DNA from: Channallabes apus
Taxonomy: Eukaryota > Chordata > Actinopteri > Siluriformes > Clariidae
Assembly (NCBI GenBank): GCA_030522415.1
Contig: CM060109.1
Coordinates: 4,246,655 to 4,310,654 of the forward strand
Length of the DNA: 64,000 nucleotides
Direction of reading: 5' to 3'
In this document: positions 24,801-35,549 of the stretch, in pieces
Layout: each line of letters starts with the position of its first letter
Position numbering within the stretch: position 1 is the stretch's first letter
Made by a program: the position numbers and the translations under genes
Notes under the pieces: generated by a model
Told to the model about the DNA's origin: nothing
The model's input: only the letters and a program-made list of their open reading frames with translations
Database searches by the model: none

Positions 24801-27800
24801 AAGCACATTTGGTGAAACTCAGTTGTTTTATATGAATAGATCTCTGAAAAGAGTTTGGAGTGATCATAATATATTTTAGTTATTAGCAGGCTGATGGACC
24901 TCAAGCTGTGTTTAAAGTGTCTCCACACATAGACAGTAAGAATAAACTGATACTAATTGAAGTAGCCTTTAACTAGTGGTACCATTTTGCTGTTTAAAAA
25001 CGCACATATATTAAAAATCTTTCTGATTAAAATTAGTATATTTATAAACTCACCACCCAGGAGTATCCGCTGTTCTTGGCTTCCTCTCGGTCTACTAGTT
25101 CTCCCTGGTAGGGTCCGAAATGTGCACCTACTGGAACAGTCTCCCCCTTATTAAACACTCCCAGACCTGCATCAGGAATACTGGACTTATGAATCTCTAG
25201 TCCAGGAGGAAGAGTTAGTCTGGCTCGGTCAGAGACGCCCATGGGAACAGGAGTATCAGGGATGAAGAGAGGCAGGCCATGAACCTCACACTTGTTGAAG
25301 AAGACGGATTTGCAAACCTCACAGTCTGGGAGTAGAGAAAACACAATGGGAAACAATGATGTCATATGTTTCTGTTACAGTAATGGCGCTTTTCCACTGC
25401 ATAGTACGACACGGTTCAGTTCTACTCACTTTTGGGGGGCTTTCCACTGGGAACAGTACATGGTACCTGGTCCTTTTTTTAGTACCACCTCAGCCGAGGT
25501 TCCAAGCGCGCCGAACCGTTACCAAAACGTGACGTGTAAACATGGCTGGTCACTGATTAGCCGGAGAAAATCGGCATTACTGCGTCACCGAACTTGCGAC
25601 ACGAGACACAACAGAACCGATATATTTAGAACAGCCAGAGAAGGATCGCACGCACCTTTTTGTATTAACCGTCGGCCTCTTTTGAAACAAACTCCTTCGT
25701 CTCGCTGTTAAAAACATCCACATGCCGAGAATGAAGAACACCATGCCGTCGATATGCTCCATTGTTGTGTGTTTGTTTGTGGCGCATTTACGATGACGTC
25801 ACGGCAGTAGCGGCGCCGCGACTAAACGACAGGTGAGTAATCCCGCCCACGCTAAAGCGTTACTACACTGCAGTGGAAGCGCAAACCGAGCCAAACTGCG
25901 CCAAACCGAAGTGAGTTGAACTGAACCGTGTCGTGCCGTTCTATGCAGTGGAAAAGAGGCATAAGTGTCTGTACAGTGGGTGCACAAGCAGTATGTGACT
26001 TCTACTGTCGCCGGTGTATGGCGTCAGCATTTGGGTTTGTGCGTTTGCTGGCTTTTACCACTGAGTGGCGCTATATAACTATAGACTGACGCCTCAGGCA
26101 TCAGTTCGTTCTCTCCAGGCTTAATGAGGCGCAGGTCGTCCACAGCCGCACGTCGTTGCAGATAAAATAAAGTGAAACATTGTAATTAAACGAATTCATA
26201 ATCACAGTAGTAACATTACAGTACAAACTTTAAAATTAAATTCAGTTTTTTTAGGATCGAATTTAAGCAACGTAAACGTTAACACACTGAGCCTTTTTAT
26301 AATGTGTAATTAGAAAAGCTACACGTGTAGGGTCTTGTGTCATCTTATATTTTGTGTTCTTTAAATTTGTAGCTTTTATAAGACTCTTATTTTATAAGAC
26401 TTTTATTTAGGTGCACTCACAATGACGAAAAACTTTATGATTTTGTTAAATAAATAAAGTAAATGGGGTTCTGTATTGATTTTGGTGAACTTGAGCGCGT
26501 CAGAAAATGAACCCAAACTCCGTGTATACTCGCCTCACAGACGTGAAAAATATATACTTATAGAAAGAGAAATATCTGCTTTAATATAAACTAATGAAAA
26601 AAATTATTAGATTATGTAATTCGTATGAAAAGTGAATTATAGGCGCGCTCCCTGCTGCGGAGACGACGAGATGACATGATCACCTTCAGCAGCACAGCCG
26701 AAACCAAAGGAATCACTAATTTATCAATGAATTATTAAAATGGACAGAGTGAGTTTCGTGGCTGTTTTAACAAATATTTGAAGTAGATAACAGTAGCCCA
26801 CATTTATAAAAGCATTTTTATTTATATAAAACTATAAAAAAGTAATCCTGCATTTATTTTTAGGTGTGCCCGCTGCCACAGTTCTTCAGTAACAAACCTG
26901 TTTAAATGTAAATGCTCCTATGATTCTATGTAAAGGAATCACTAATTTATCAATGAATTATTAAAATGGTCAGAGTGAGTTTCCTGGCTGTTTTAACAAA
27001 TATTTGAAGTAGATAACAGTAGCCCACATTTATAAAAGCATTTTTATTTATATAAAACTATAAAAAAGTAATCCTGCATTTATTTTTAGGTGTGCCCGCT
27101 GCCACAGTTCTTCAGTAACAAACCTGTTTAAATGTAAATGCTCCTTGCTGCGCTGTTTGGGGGGAGGGACGCGCTAATGACGATTTGGTCTGCTGTGTGG
27201 AGGCTCGCCCGTGAGAGGTAGAGTTAGTATATCATGACTGAAATACAGCGTCTCACATCGGCGTGCGTTTCTCCCAGCGCCGCATAGACAGCGCTTATTT
27301 AACACCTATAATATGTGTTTGCTGTATTTCTGGGAAAAGAGAAATCTAATCTCTCATATCGGCGCGCGCGTTCATCTGACTTTAGATCAAAACTGTTGTT
27401 TGTACACACTTTCAGTTTTCCCCTTCTACTCTCCTCTTTAATCAAAAATGCTCCCGATATGAGCCGACACGAGCAGATTTGTTTCAGTCAGAATATTTAT
27501 CAATCATAAAGAGAGGCGACATATACTTGCTGACTAAACACTGCATTTTTAAAGTGAAAGCGCGCGATGTGAGCAGCTTTAATTATTGATAATTAAATCA
27601 TTATTAAATGGTGGACAAACAACAAAAAGAATAATAATATTTTGATTATTATTATCATGTTCTTTTGCTGTTTGAGCATCTGTGGATTCCAAAATTGAAA
27701 TTTTTACCGTTTTTTAATCACTGGAATGGAAGAGATAGAAAGTTTCCTCATCATAACGTGCCTTGTATTGTTTTTAATCGCTCGATACACGACCCACCAT

Positions 27801-30800
27801 TTTTTATGATATTTTACAAAGGGTAAATACATATGGAATAATTTTATTTGGTTTGTTTATTTATAAATAAAATCTAAAATTAAAACATTGTAGAGTAATT
27901 AAAAACAGTGTAGGATGATTAAGAACACTACATGTTATGGTAAGAAAAATCTCATTCCAGGAATTACAAACTGTAACAATGTCAATTTTAGAATTCAGAA
28001 GATTTTAAATTTACACAAATTTAAGAAGAGGCCTGAAGCAAGATCCAATATCCTCCCCAGTTTGCTGAAACCATGAACAGTGGTGATTTTAGTTTCTCCG
28101 AGTGTATACTGTAGGTGAGAACAGCTATTCACACTTGGGGTATTATTTGCATTTGTATTGTATGTGTCTGACATTGCAAAGCACACACAGTAAAACTGCA
28201 AGAACAACCACCCCGTAATTAGAAAAGCTATACGTGTAGGGTCTTGTGTCATCTTATATTTTGTGTTCTTTAAATTTGTAGTAGATTCATTAATTGAAAT
28301 AAATTACACTAAACGGGGCTCTGTATTGTTTTCGGTGAACTTGAGCGCGTCAGAAAATGAACCGATATTTTGTGTATACTCGCCTCACAGACGTGAAAAA
28401 TATATACTTATTAAAAATGATTAAAATAATTATTAATAACTTATTATAATTATTAAAATGGTCAGAGTGAGTTTCCTGGCTGTTTTAACAAATATTTGAA
28501 GTAGATAACAGTAGCCCACATTTATAAAAGCATTTTTATTTATATAAAACTATAAAAAAAAATAATCCTGCATTTATTTTTAGGTGTACCCGCTGCCACA
28601 GTTCTTCAGTAACAAACCTGTAAAACAGGTATATCAGTAGGGCTGCAAAAACTAATCGATAAAATCGATAATTATCGATAATGAAATTCGTTGTCAACGA
28701 ATGCCGTTATCGATTAGTTGGGCTGCGCACGTTACTGAGGAGCGCGACCACAAGATGCACAAATACACACACAGATACACAGTCGCTCGCGCAATGGAGG
28801 TTACAGAAGCGTCTGCAGGAAAAAGCGCGCGCCCCAAGTCCTCCAAGGTACGGGAGCAATTTACATTAAACACCTCTTATCGGGCGTTAAAATCGACCGT
28901 TTTTCTGCCGGTTGTAGTGTCCAGTGAGCGCGGATGAAGTGCCGAGGGTTTTCTACACACAGGAGTCAGTGAGAGAGTTCACACCGGCTTTGGTGACGTC
29001 ACCAAAGCCCGTGTGAACACTCTCACCGGCTGCGCGGTTATACGGGGTAAAAAAAAAAAAAAAAGCTTTTTCTTTGCGTTCAAATACCAACGAACGCGAG
29101 GAAAACACTTCTAGTGCGTTTTCTTCACGTTCGTTTTACACTTCGGAGGACCGGATATATCTCATGATCCTACATGCTGTACAGAGGGGAAAAGGGCAAA
29201 ATAAACAGAGTGAACCCAGTCACGGCGAGTTTTTTTCTCGCCCCACGTCGCCGTATTACGAGAATGTCTAGTATTTATTTTATAATTTTTTTTATTGAGA
29301 CAAAAAAAAAGGATAAAATACACGAGAGGATATATATATATATATACTGTAAACTTGCCATCTGCAGTTATTGTTAAAAAAAAAATGTTGATTTACATAA
29401 AATAAGGTTTAAATGTCAAAATTAAAGATAATTAAACTGTGTGGCTATTGCATTTTTTTAAAGTTTACCTTTATACATAAATAATACCCTGATTTATGGT
29501 TTTATATGGTTAAGCAAAACATCAAATTAAAGCGTCTAGCTTTTATCCGATTTAATCGATATACATATTATGTATGTATGTAGATGGCAAGTTGACAGTG
29601 TTTTATTTATATATATATATATATAAATATAACAGTCAACTTGCCATCTGCAATTATTGTTAAAAACAAAACAAATGATGGTATGGTTTTATATATAATT
29701 ATAAGCAAAACATCAATCAAATTAAAGAAGCGCTTAGCGTTATCCGATTAATCGATTAATCGAAACAATAATCGGCCAACTAATCGATTATCAAAATAAT
29801 CGTTAGTTGCAGCCCTATATATCAGTATGAATAAATTGTTTAAATGTGTTCAGTGATTTATGTAAACGACTCAGTTTAGATGTAAGTAAATGCTCCTTGC
29901 TGCGCTGTTTGGGGGAGGGATGCGCTAATGACGATTTGGTCTGCTGTGTGGAGGCTCGCCCGTGAGATGTTGCGCGCGCGCACTACACAGCAAAAATATG
30001 TTAGTATATCATGACTGAAATACAGATACAGAAAGCGAAATGTCTGCTTTTATATAAACAAATGGGGGGAAAATCAGCTTATGTAATTTGTATAAAACGT
30101 GGATTACTACAGCGCAGCCACTCACAGCCGAAACCAAAGACATCAACGTATCAATGAATTATTAAAATCGCCAGTCAGTTTCTCTGCTGTTTTCTTATCC
30201 CCACCCCCGTTAAAACGGCGTACTCTCTGCCTCTGCAGAGGTTGTGCGCGCGCGGTCGACTACACAGTAAAAACATGTGTGCTGAAAAACTGTTGTCACC
30301 AAAAATGTAACAGATGCGGACTCATGTCCATCAATCAAACAGTATGCTGGAGATGCAGGTGGGAAGACACTGCTTTGTGTAGTTAACATCAAAGACAAAA
30401 AAAAAATAAAATAAAATGAACACCATAAATGACCAAATGACCATAAAATTCGCGTTAGATGTTATACAGCAGCGCTTGTGTTTTTGTGTTATCAAGTACG
30501 GGCTAATGCTTAACAATTATATTTCTATTCAGTAAAGAAAAACACTATTGTTATTATTTCAATACATACTGTGCAGCTGTGAGAATTGTGGCAGGAATAT
30601 AATGCCCTACGATTCACATTCATTTACAATATGTGCGTCAATGTCCAACTTAAACCAAGCATGCGTTGCCACGCTTGGATGCTCAGTAGTGTGCAATGCA
30701 GCAAGTGCAAGCCAAATGCGAACAAATAACGAAATAAGAGAGCTTGATTATACTGCATAAACATCATTCAGTACAACTGAATCGCAGAAAAAATTTACGG

Positions 30801-32654
30801 TTAACGAATTAAGATGGTTATACAGCAAAAATATTATTTAGTACAACGAAATCTCTGGATCCTTTATGAGACGGCATAAATATTTAATACAACAAATTAA
30901 ATATTTTGGTTTATATTCTGGTTTATATTATATGGTTAATGTATTTTGGTTTATATTGCAAACGAATAACGAATCCAGAGCCTGTGATTATATTGCATAA
31001 ATATTATTTTGTACATACAAATGTCTGAAAAAAACTGATTTTTTTTTTACCATACCTGTAAATCTCTCAAAAATAGTAAGATGTATTTTGGTTTATACTG
31101 CAAACGAAAAACAAATCCAGGGCCTGTAATTATATTGCATAAATATTATTTTGCACAAATAAATCTCTGAAAAAAACAATGATATTTTATTAAGACAATA
31201 TATTTTGGTTCAGTGCCAGACGAAGTGTGAGCAAATAATGTAATGAGAGGCCCTGATTATACTGCATACATCTTTTTTATTGATTTATTTTTTTATTATC
31301 TATTCTGGAAGTTTGCTCCATTTGTTTTAGTTATTTCTATATTTAAATCTTGATGTCTTAAACTCTAACAACTGTAAGTATTGTCGAAATAAATTTTTTA
31401 AAAAAGCCCTAGTGCTGTTGTTTCTGCTGTTTTCTTTACTAATAACACTAAACATATAAAAACAGAGAGTCTGTCTAAACAAAATAAAACCAATGTTTTC
31501 TAACTCATATTTTTTTATATTTATAATTTTTCATGTTTGTTGGACACAGTACTTGGATGTGTAAATTATCATAATTGTAGTATTTCTTCGCTACAACATA
31601 TTGTTATGACTTTATTATGACTTAAGCTCTAAATATATTTAAAAACCGAGACGACGGAAAATGTCAATTTGCGCCAACTGGCGGTCATTTCACGAATTAT
31701 TTTGAAATGCTCCTGGTTTATTTTGGCCGCTGCCGCGTTTCCACGGCGGTGAGCGCGACGGTAATGAGCAGTCTGGTTGTCCACATACTGTATATCTGAG
31801 GAAATATACAGTGGCTTAAAGGTTTAAGGCTCTGATCGGAAGGTTGGGGGTTCAAGCCCCAGCAACCATTGAGACCCCAGAAGTCATGTGAGGTGTGTAT
31901 GAGGTGTGTATGAAGATATATATATATAATTTTAAGGGGAAAAAAAATCTTGCACATAGCTTTGCCTATTCCTGAGGAACTGAATGAAACTAACTAAAAT
32001 CAGTGCCTTATGAAATCATGAAATCTATAAATTATGGAATCAACAGTGTTTCTCTCAGAAAGGCTTGCACTTATATCATTTATTCTAAATCTATGAATGA
32101 AGAAAAGTTCATAGTCGTTACCTCTGGCCTAATGAAACAGTGTATTGTGCTTTTAAATGCACTAGATAGTGTGTAGGGTGCAGCATTAGTGATGTCTTAC
32201 ACAGGTAGTCTTTATGGTCAGGATCTTCCTCTTTAATGCAGATATCTTCAGGTGTGTCGTTGAGGTCGTGCTCATATTTGTGGATGTCCAGTTCCAATGT
32301 CTCCTCTTTCTTCACACAGACTTCTGACATTTCAGGCGTCTCTCCATCTGGAGTCTCAGTTTTCACGACCTCACAAACCTAAAGACCAAACATTAACACT
32401 GACTCAGAAAAGTTTTGATTTCCTTTTACACCGCTCGTTATGTATAAAGAGATTTTGTGTGATTAACAGGACAACATGTAGACCAGCAGGGAAGCAGAGC
32501 AATAAAATACAAGCAGTGGTTCAACTTTAACCTGTTAGTGTAATTATTGCTTATTTGTAAAATAACTCATCATTAATCATCGTACCTGTAAGAAAGGAGG
32601 ATAAGGAGCTTGAGGCCGGCCGAAGGGGCGCTGTGTGTCTCCTTCTGTACTCAT
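17872..32654 (-). CDS. prdm9: prdm9-like histone methyltransferase with zinc-finger array (6 coding exons)
   Basis: By family, this is a nuclear H3K4/K36 methyltransferase targeted by zinc fingers; PRDM9 marks meiotic recombination sites. The coding exons join in phase to 574 aa. An acidic N-terminus (1-82) is followed by a pre-SET zinc knuckle (C84, C87, C95, H98) and a PR/SET domain (about 100-252). Tyrosines Y155, Y220 and Y236 have exactly the 65- and 16-residue spacing of mouse Y276/Y341/Y357. Eleven C2H2 fingers cover 268-568. KRAB, SSXRD, the lone post-SET finger and the long linker are absent. Exon 1 has an ATG with an in-frame TAA 24 nt upstream, but a 'ttttttag' acceptor lies between them, so an upstream coding exon is possible. 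The introns are full of transposons. Orthology (alpha or beta type) needs a tree. Confidence 0.88.
19451..19641 (-). CDS. prdm9: prdm9-like exon 5: SET core
   Basis: This exon covers residues 196-260. It contains the conserved [16 protein letters not shown] and LLVWY blocks with catalytic-type Y220 and Y236. The acceptor is 'cttgaag' and the donor 'gtaaag'. The length is 191 nt, with both ends splitting codons in phase with exons 4 and 6. Confidence 0.93.
19855..20082 (+). mobile_element. tRNA-derived SINE in prdm9-like intron 4
   Basis: The head has a tRNA A-box stretch 'tagctcagtggttaaggc' and a B-box-like 'ggttcaaaacc', followed by 'gttgccactgttgggccc' and a tail 'taagtcgctctgga'. The same family is seen inverted at 40,367-40,560 and 53,430-53,590. 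An internal 'cccttaacc' stretch is triplicated in this copy. Confidence 0.85.
20137..20204 (-). CDS. prdm9: prdm9-like exon 4 (68 nt)
   Basis: This exon encodes [14 protein letters not shown] to HANWM, the PRDM9 segment between the YSW and YVNCAR blocks. The acceptor is 'ctacag' and the donor AG|gtgagg, splitting the R196 codon. It is too short for ORF-length filters and was found by following the family alignment. Confidence 0.92.
20500..21284. other. Unassigned intronic stretch
   Basis: Short open segments exist in several frames, but none resembles a protein I know. The style of 20,521-20,960 looks like decayed transposon sequence. I cannot classify it. Confidence 0.4.
21285..21760 (+). 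mobile_element. L2-like LINE 3' UTR fragment
   Basis: This matches about 5,970-6,500 of the L2-like element: the 'gccagtgatccagaccccct' block, the TCATCCTGGTG block and the 'gagtcgggttcctct' block. It is truncated on both sides. Confidence 0.8.
22285..24770 (+). mobile_element. R2/HERO-like LINE C-terminal part, split by a hAT
   Basis: The plus strand at 22,340-23,095 and 24,178-24,766 encodes the end of a non-LTR element with a restriction-like endonuclease. A C-X2-C-X7-H-X4-C finger (CKLCGERG...HILSGC) and the [12 protein letters not shown]...[12 protein letters not shown] block, a D...E-type endonuclease core, are visible. It is interrupted at 23,096-24,177 by a hAT-type element. One extra base just before the insertion also shifts the frame, and stops occur upstream. 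The clade assignment is tentative. Confidence 0.75.
23096..24177 (+). mobile_element. hAT-type element, deletion derivative
   Basis: Ends are TAGGGCTGTGCAAT and its inverse ATCGAGCAGCCCTA, flanked by GGTGGCGC at 23,088-23,095 and GGTGGCAC at 24,178-24,185, an 8-bp duplication with one change. Inside are transposase remnants: a BED-finger start ([24 protein letters not shown], 23,496-23,570) and a later hAT segment ([13 protein letters not shown]). It is non-autonomous. Confidence 0.9.
25054..25325 (-). CDS. prdm9: prdm9-like exon 3: zinc knuckle and start of PR/SET
   Basis: This exon covers residues 83-173. Pre-SET knuckle C84-X2-C-X7-C-X2-H98, then [16 protein letters not shown] and HFGPYQGE with Y155, ending GYSWV. 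The acceptor is 'tcccag' and the donor 'gtgagt'. The match to PRDM9 exon borders is exact at the L-Y junction. Confidence 0.95.
25384..25961. mobile_element. PIF/Harbinger-type MITE
   Basis: Terminal inverted repeats begin TGGCGCTTTTCCACTGCATAG and, on the other strand, TGCCTCTTTTCCACTGCATAG, and continue inward through 'cacggttcagttc'. A TAA duplication is at 25,381-25,383 and 25,962-25,964. It is 578 bp and non-coding, and ends 12 bp before the composite repeat. Confidence 0.9.
25974..31790. repeat. TA-flanked composite repeat, copy 1 (5.8 kb)
   Basis: This is bounded by TA at 25,972-25,973 and 31,791-31,792. It starts CAGTGGGTGCACA and ends with an imperfect inverse (CATACTG). It is homologous to 42,250-47,642 over both ends and most of the interior. 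It contains repeated internal modules (for example 'gggtcttgtgtcatcttat' at about 26,328 and 28,238) and no convincing ORF. A hAT-type element sits inside at 28,638-29,817. It lies in prdm9-like intron 2. Confidence 0.8.
28638..29817. mobile_element. hAT-type element inside composite copy 1
   Basis: Ends are TAGGGCTGCAAAAACTAA and TTAGTTGCAGCCCTA, with perfect 8-bp duplications TATATCAG at 28,630-28,637 and 29,818-29,825. A short BED-transposase-like start ([11 protein letters not shown]) survives near 28,840. The rest is AT-rich. Confidence 0.9.
31800..31900 (+). mobile_element. tRNA-SINE head fragment
   Basis: A tRNA-like stretch with 'gtggcttaaaggtttaaggc' and a B box in 'gggggttcaagcccc'. 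It lies 10 bp after the end of the composite repeat. Confidence 0.5.
32201..32378 (-). CDS. prdm9: prdm9-like exon 2: acidic region with three SUMO-type motifs
   Basis: This exon covers residues 24-82 plus one base of codon 83. It is acidic and contains V28-K-T-E, V45-K-K-E and I71-K-E-E, each matching the psi-K-x-E SUMO consensus. The acceptor is 'ctttag' and the donor 'gtaag'. It ends HKDYL, joining to YCEVC of exon 3 as in PRDM9. It resembles the KEE-rich N-termini of many teleost zinc-finger proteins rather than KRAB. Confidence 0.88.
32586..32654 (-). CDS. prdm9: prdm9-like exon 1: 23-residue N-terminus
   Basis: ATG at 32,654-32,652, A at -3; the peptide is [20 protein letters not shown] then FLQ, then donor 'gtacg'. 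A proline-rich start with no domain. A possible acceptor ('cttttttag') 10 nt upstream of the ATG means the exon may extend into 5' UTR or, less likely, continue from another coding exon. Confidence 0.75.
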
Positions 32655-33972
32655 TATAATAGATCTAAAAAAGATTTATAATAAGAGTCATTAATAATGA
32701 TTATAATAATAACGGCTTCAGCATTTCCATCAAATGAAATAAAAATATTTTCCAATTTCTCAGAGCTCCCTAAAACTGTCCGATCTGTTTATCTCCTCTA
32801 CTAAACACACGTGTGTCATGTCTGACTGGCAGATCTGGGCGGAGCTGAGCAACAAGCCGGAGGAGGATCTTCTTATATGAGATCACATTAGACAGAACAT
32901 ATTATTTAAGGGACGATCACAAATTATACTCAATAATCGGTTGACTTCCTGTGCATTTGAAGCTACTGATTATAAAAATGGCTAGCAATTATAATTATTA
33001 AAAATTCCTAAAACACGCAACATTGCACGAAACAACGAACATCTAAACATGACTAAAGTTACATTTTTCACAAGATTTCCCTTTAACTCAGTACCTTTTA
33101 TTGATTAAATATACAGTATGGGATTTCGGAAACTCTGAAGAGCGCTACACTTTAAACCATATGACTGTTTTGAAGTTGTGGATGTGATTGGCCGATCAAA
33201 ATGATGAGAGTAGAAGTTACACTGTTTCATTGGATCAAAGTAAAAACAACTTGCATCAACTTGTTACATGTAATTACTTTGCTTTTTATCAACTTCAATT
33301 TTTACTTTGATAAAAATTAACTATCCATTACTTAGCCAAAGCAAAAAGTATCTTTGAATCCAATAAAGGTTTTAAGTTTAATGAAATCTCAAATTATACT
33401 TACTGTCATAATGTTTTCTCTTTGTATTAACCTAATTGTTTTACTTTGCCTATATCCAAAAAGCAAACCAAATACAATTTAAAATATTAATGTAATATTA
33501 AGGAATTTATTTACCTTCATAATGTGTAATTTTATCATCTAAGATAAATGACTTCAAGCATCAAACTTTTGACAATTGATTGTCATAAATAAAACATTTT
33601 ACATGTGTACAGTATCCTCAAATACACATTGTCCAACAATGTAAACATCGTAAACTTGACAATATTTGTCAAAACATTTCTACAATGTGTATAGTATTGT
33701 TCTAAAAACATACTTTTCTATGGTCTTTTAAAACATAAATATAAAAGAAAAATATATAATAAAAATTCTGTGGTTAAAATAGGTTATCCAAAAATGAAAC
33801 TTCTTATAATTGTCATAAAATGTCTCTTAACCAAATTTTATTAAAGTTTCATACTTGAATAGCTTAAGGATAGGTAAACAACGAACGAATTTCAATTTCA
33901 TTTTTTGGTAAACTATTTAACCCTAGATAAAACACATCTTAACCAAGATACAACAGGTTTAGTAAACAGTAG
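32655..33972. other. AT-rich stretch between prdm9-like start and hAT element
   Basis: Any prdm9-like promoter should lie here or farther up. I see no CpG island, clear TATA box or KRAB-like coding exon on the minus strand. The 3' UTR of the SAMD3-like gene may extend into it. Confidence 0.4.
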
Positions 33973-34930
33973 TAGGGCTGCACGATATTAGGAAAATATG
34001 CGATATTGTTGAATATTGCGATAATGATATTTCTTGCGATATAACATTTCCCTAGAGAAATGCATTTTTTATTATTATTATTTTTTTTTTATTTTATTTA
34101 TTTATTTATATGTAATGATCATACTAAAATAAACAGGTAATAGATATTCGTCTGATGTATTCATTCATTCATTCATTCATCATTAATTCATCATTATTCA
34201 TGTAATTAAATCTAATTCAGGCTAAAAAGAAACTATATGTCAAGGAAGTTGCAAATATTTAAACTTCAAAACACTATGAATGACTTAAAACCCTCAGCAG
34301 ATATTCTGATTTCTGGATTGCTGTTACTATAGACCTGCCAACACAATATGAATTACTTACAAACATTACTTTTTATTTACGTGTTACCATACACTCATCA
34401 ATAGTGTCTTAAAACAAGAGCATCTTTTAAACAAAATATTCTCTTTGGCTTGCTTGTTTTTTTTTTTAAAGAAATATTATTAAACAAAAATTAAATTAAA
34501 AAAATACTGTCACACACACCCACTCGCTCCGCGACCGGCACTAGGACCTGGAAGTAATGCAGTCGCGAACCAGGAAGTATAGTAAGTGGAGTAAACAAAC
34601 CACCCCATACAGCTTAGTCACTGAATTCGCGCATGTCGTTTCAGATTGTTCACTTTTTGATTCAAGTGTGTGTCTATAGGATAGTGTGTGTCTATGCTCC
34701 CCTTCTGTGAGAGTCCTTAAGCTAATTCGTGTGGTTATCCTGCCTACTCACTTGCTTCCGCGTTTGGGTTTACCGTCCACGTTACAAAGGGCTAACGGCT
34801 AATCGCCAAGTCTTCTGATCATCTGGGGTTAGTTCGCGACAGAATGAAGTATAAAGATATAAATAAATAAAAAAAATTAAATAAATAAATATATATATCT
34901 TTTCTTTTATTATTTATATCTTTATACTTA

Positions 34931-34979
<49 letters not shown>

Positions 34980-35138
34980 AAAATCAGGTATAAACATAGT
35001 AAGGGCCCATCTGATTGGTCAAATTTGGACACACAAATGCTTGGCACATAAATTATTTATCGCAACTCCTTGCGATATGGTTATCGCGCATGCCATTATC
35101 GCGATAACGATATTTTTTCGATATATCGTGCAGCCCTA
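33973..35138. mobile_element. hAT-type non-autonomous element
   Basis: Ends are TAGGGCTGCACGATAT and ATATCGTGCAGCCCTA, with perfect 8-bp duplications AACAGTAG at 33,965-33,972 and 35,139-35,146. The length is 1,166 bp with no transposase, and a TA microsatellite lies at about 34,939-34,975. It is inserted 100 bp past the stop of the SAMD3-like gene, probably in its 3' UTR. Confidence 0.92.
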
Positions 35139-35237
35139 AACAGTAGTTAACTTTGAAGATGTAGGACTGTATAGAACCTTTTATACAAAGAAATTTACCA
35201 TCAGCAGAACGTTGTAGCTTGGTCAAAGAAAACAAAC

Positions 35238-35549
35238 TTACTCCTGCAGCTTTGAAGAGAGGTTCCGCACCCTTCGGCTCATCTGCTTACTCTCTATGTC
35301 CATGATTATTTTTTGAAAAGCCTCAAATGTATATTTGAGTCCTTCAGGATATTTTAAGTTCAGTGCATAACTGAGTCCAAACATCATGGCACAGGCACAT
35401 GCAACAGAGGGCAACTCATTTAGTACTTCCACACCGTCAATGACAATGGAAATGTCCAGTGCACGACTAAGAGCATCACTTTCACGGATCACAAAAAATG
35501 CCATGGTGGTCTTTTCAAATTCTCTCTCCGCTTCCTCCTTTTGGCCAGC
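35238..35549 (-). CDS. SAMD3-like copy B exon 4 (C-terminus)
   Basis: 104 codons with the stop, starting AGQKEEAEREFEKTTMAFF after acceptor 'ttttag'. It ends with the conserved ALNLKYPEGLKYTFEAFQK block and KLQE stop, as in copy A at 15,592-15,894. Confidence 0.88.
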   Translation of the reverse strand, partial: AGQKEEAEREFEKTTMAFFVIRESDALSRALDISIVIDGVEVLNELPSVACACAMMFGLSYALNLKYPEGLKYTFEAFQKIIMDIESKQMSRRVRNLSSKLQE

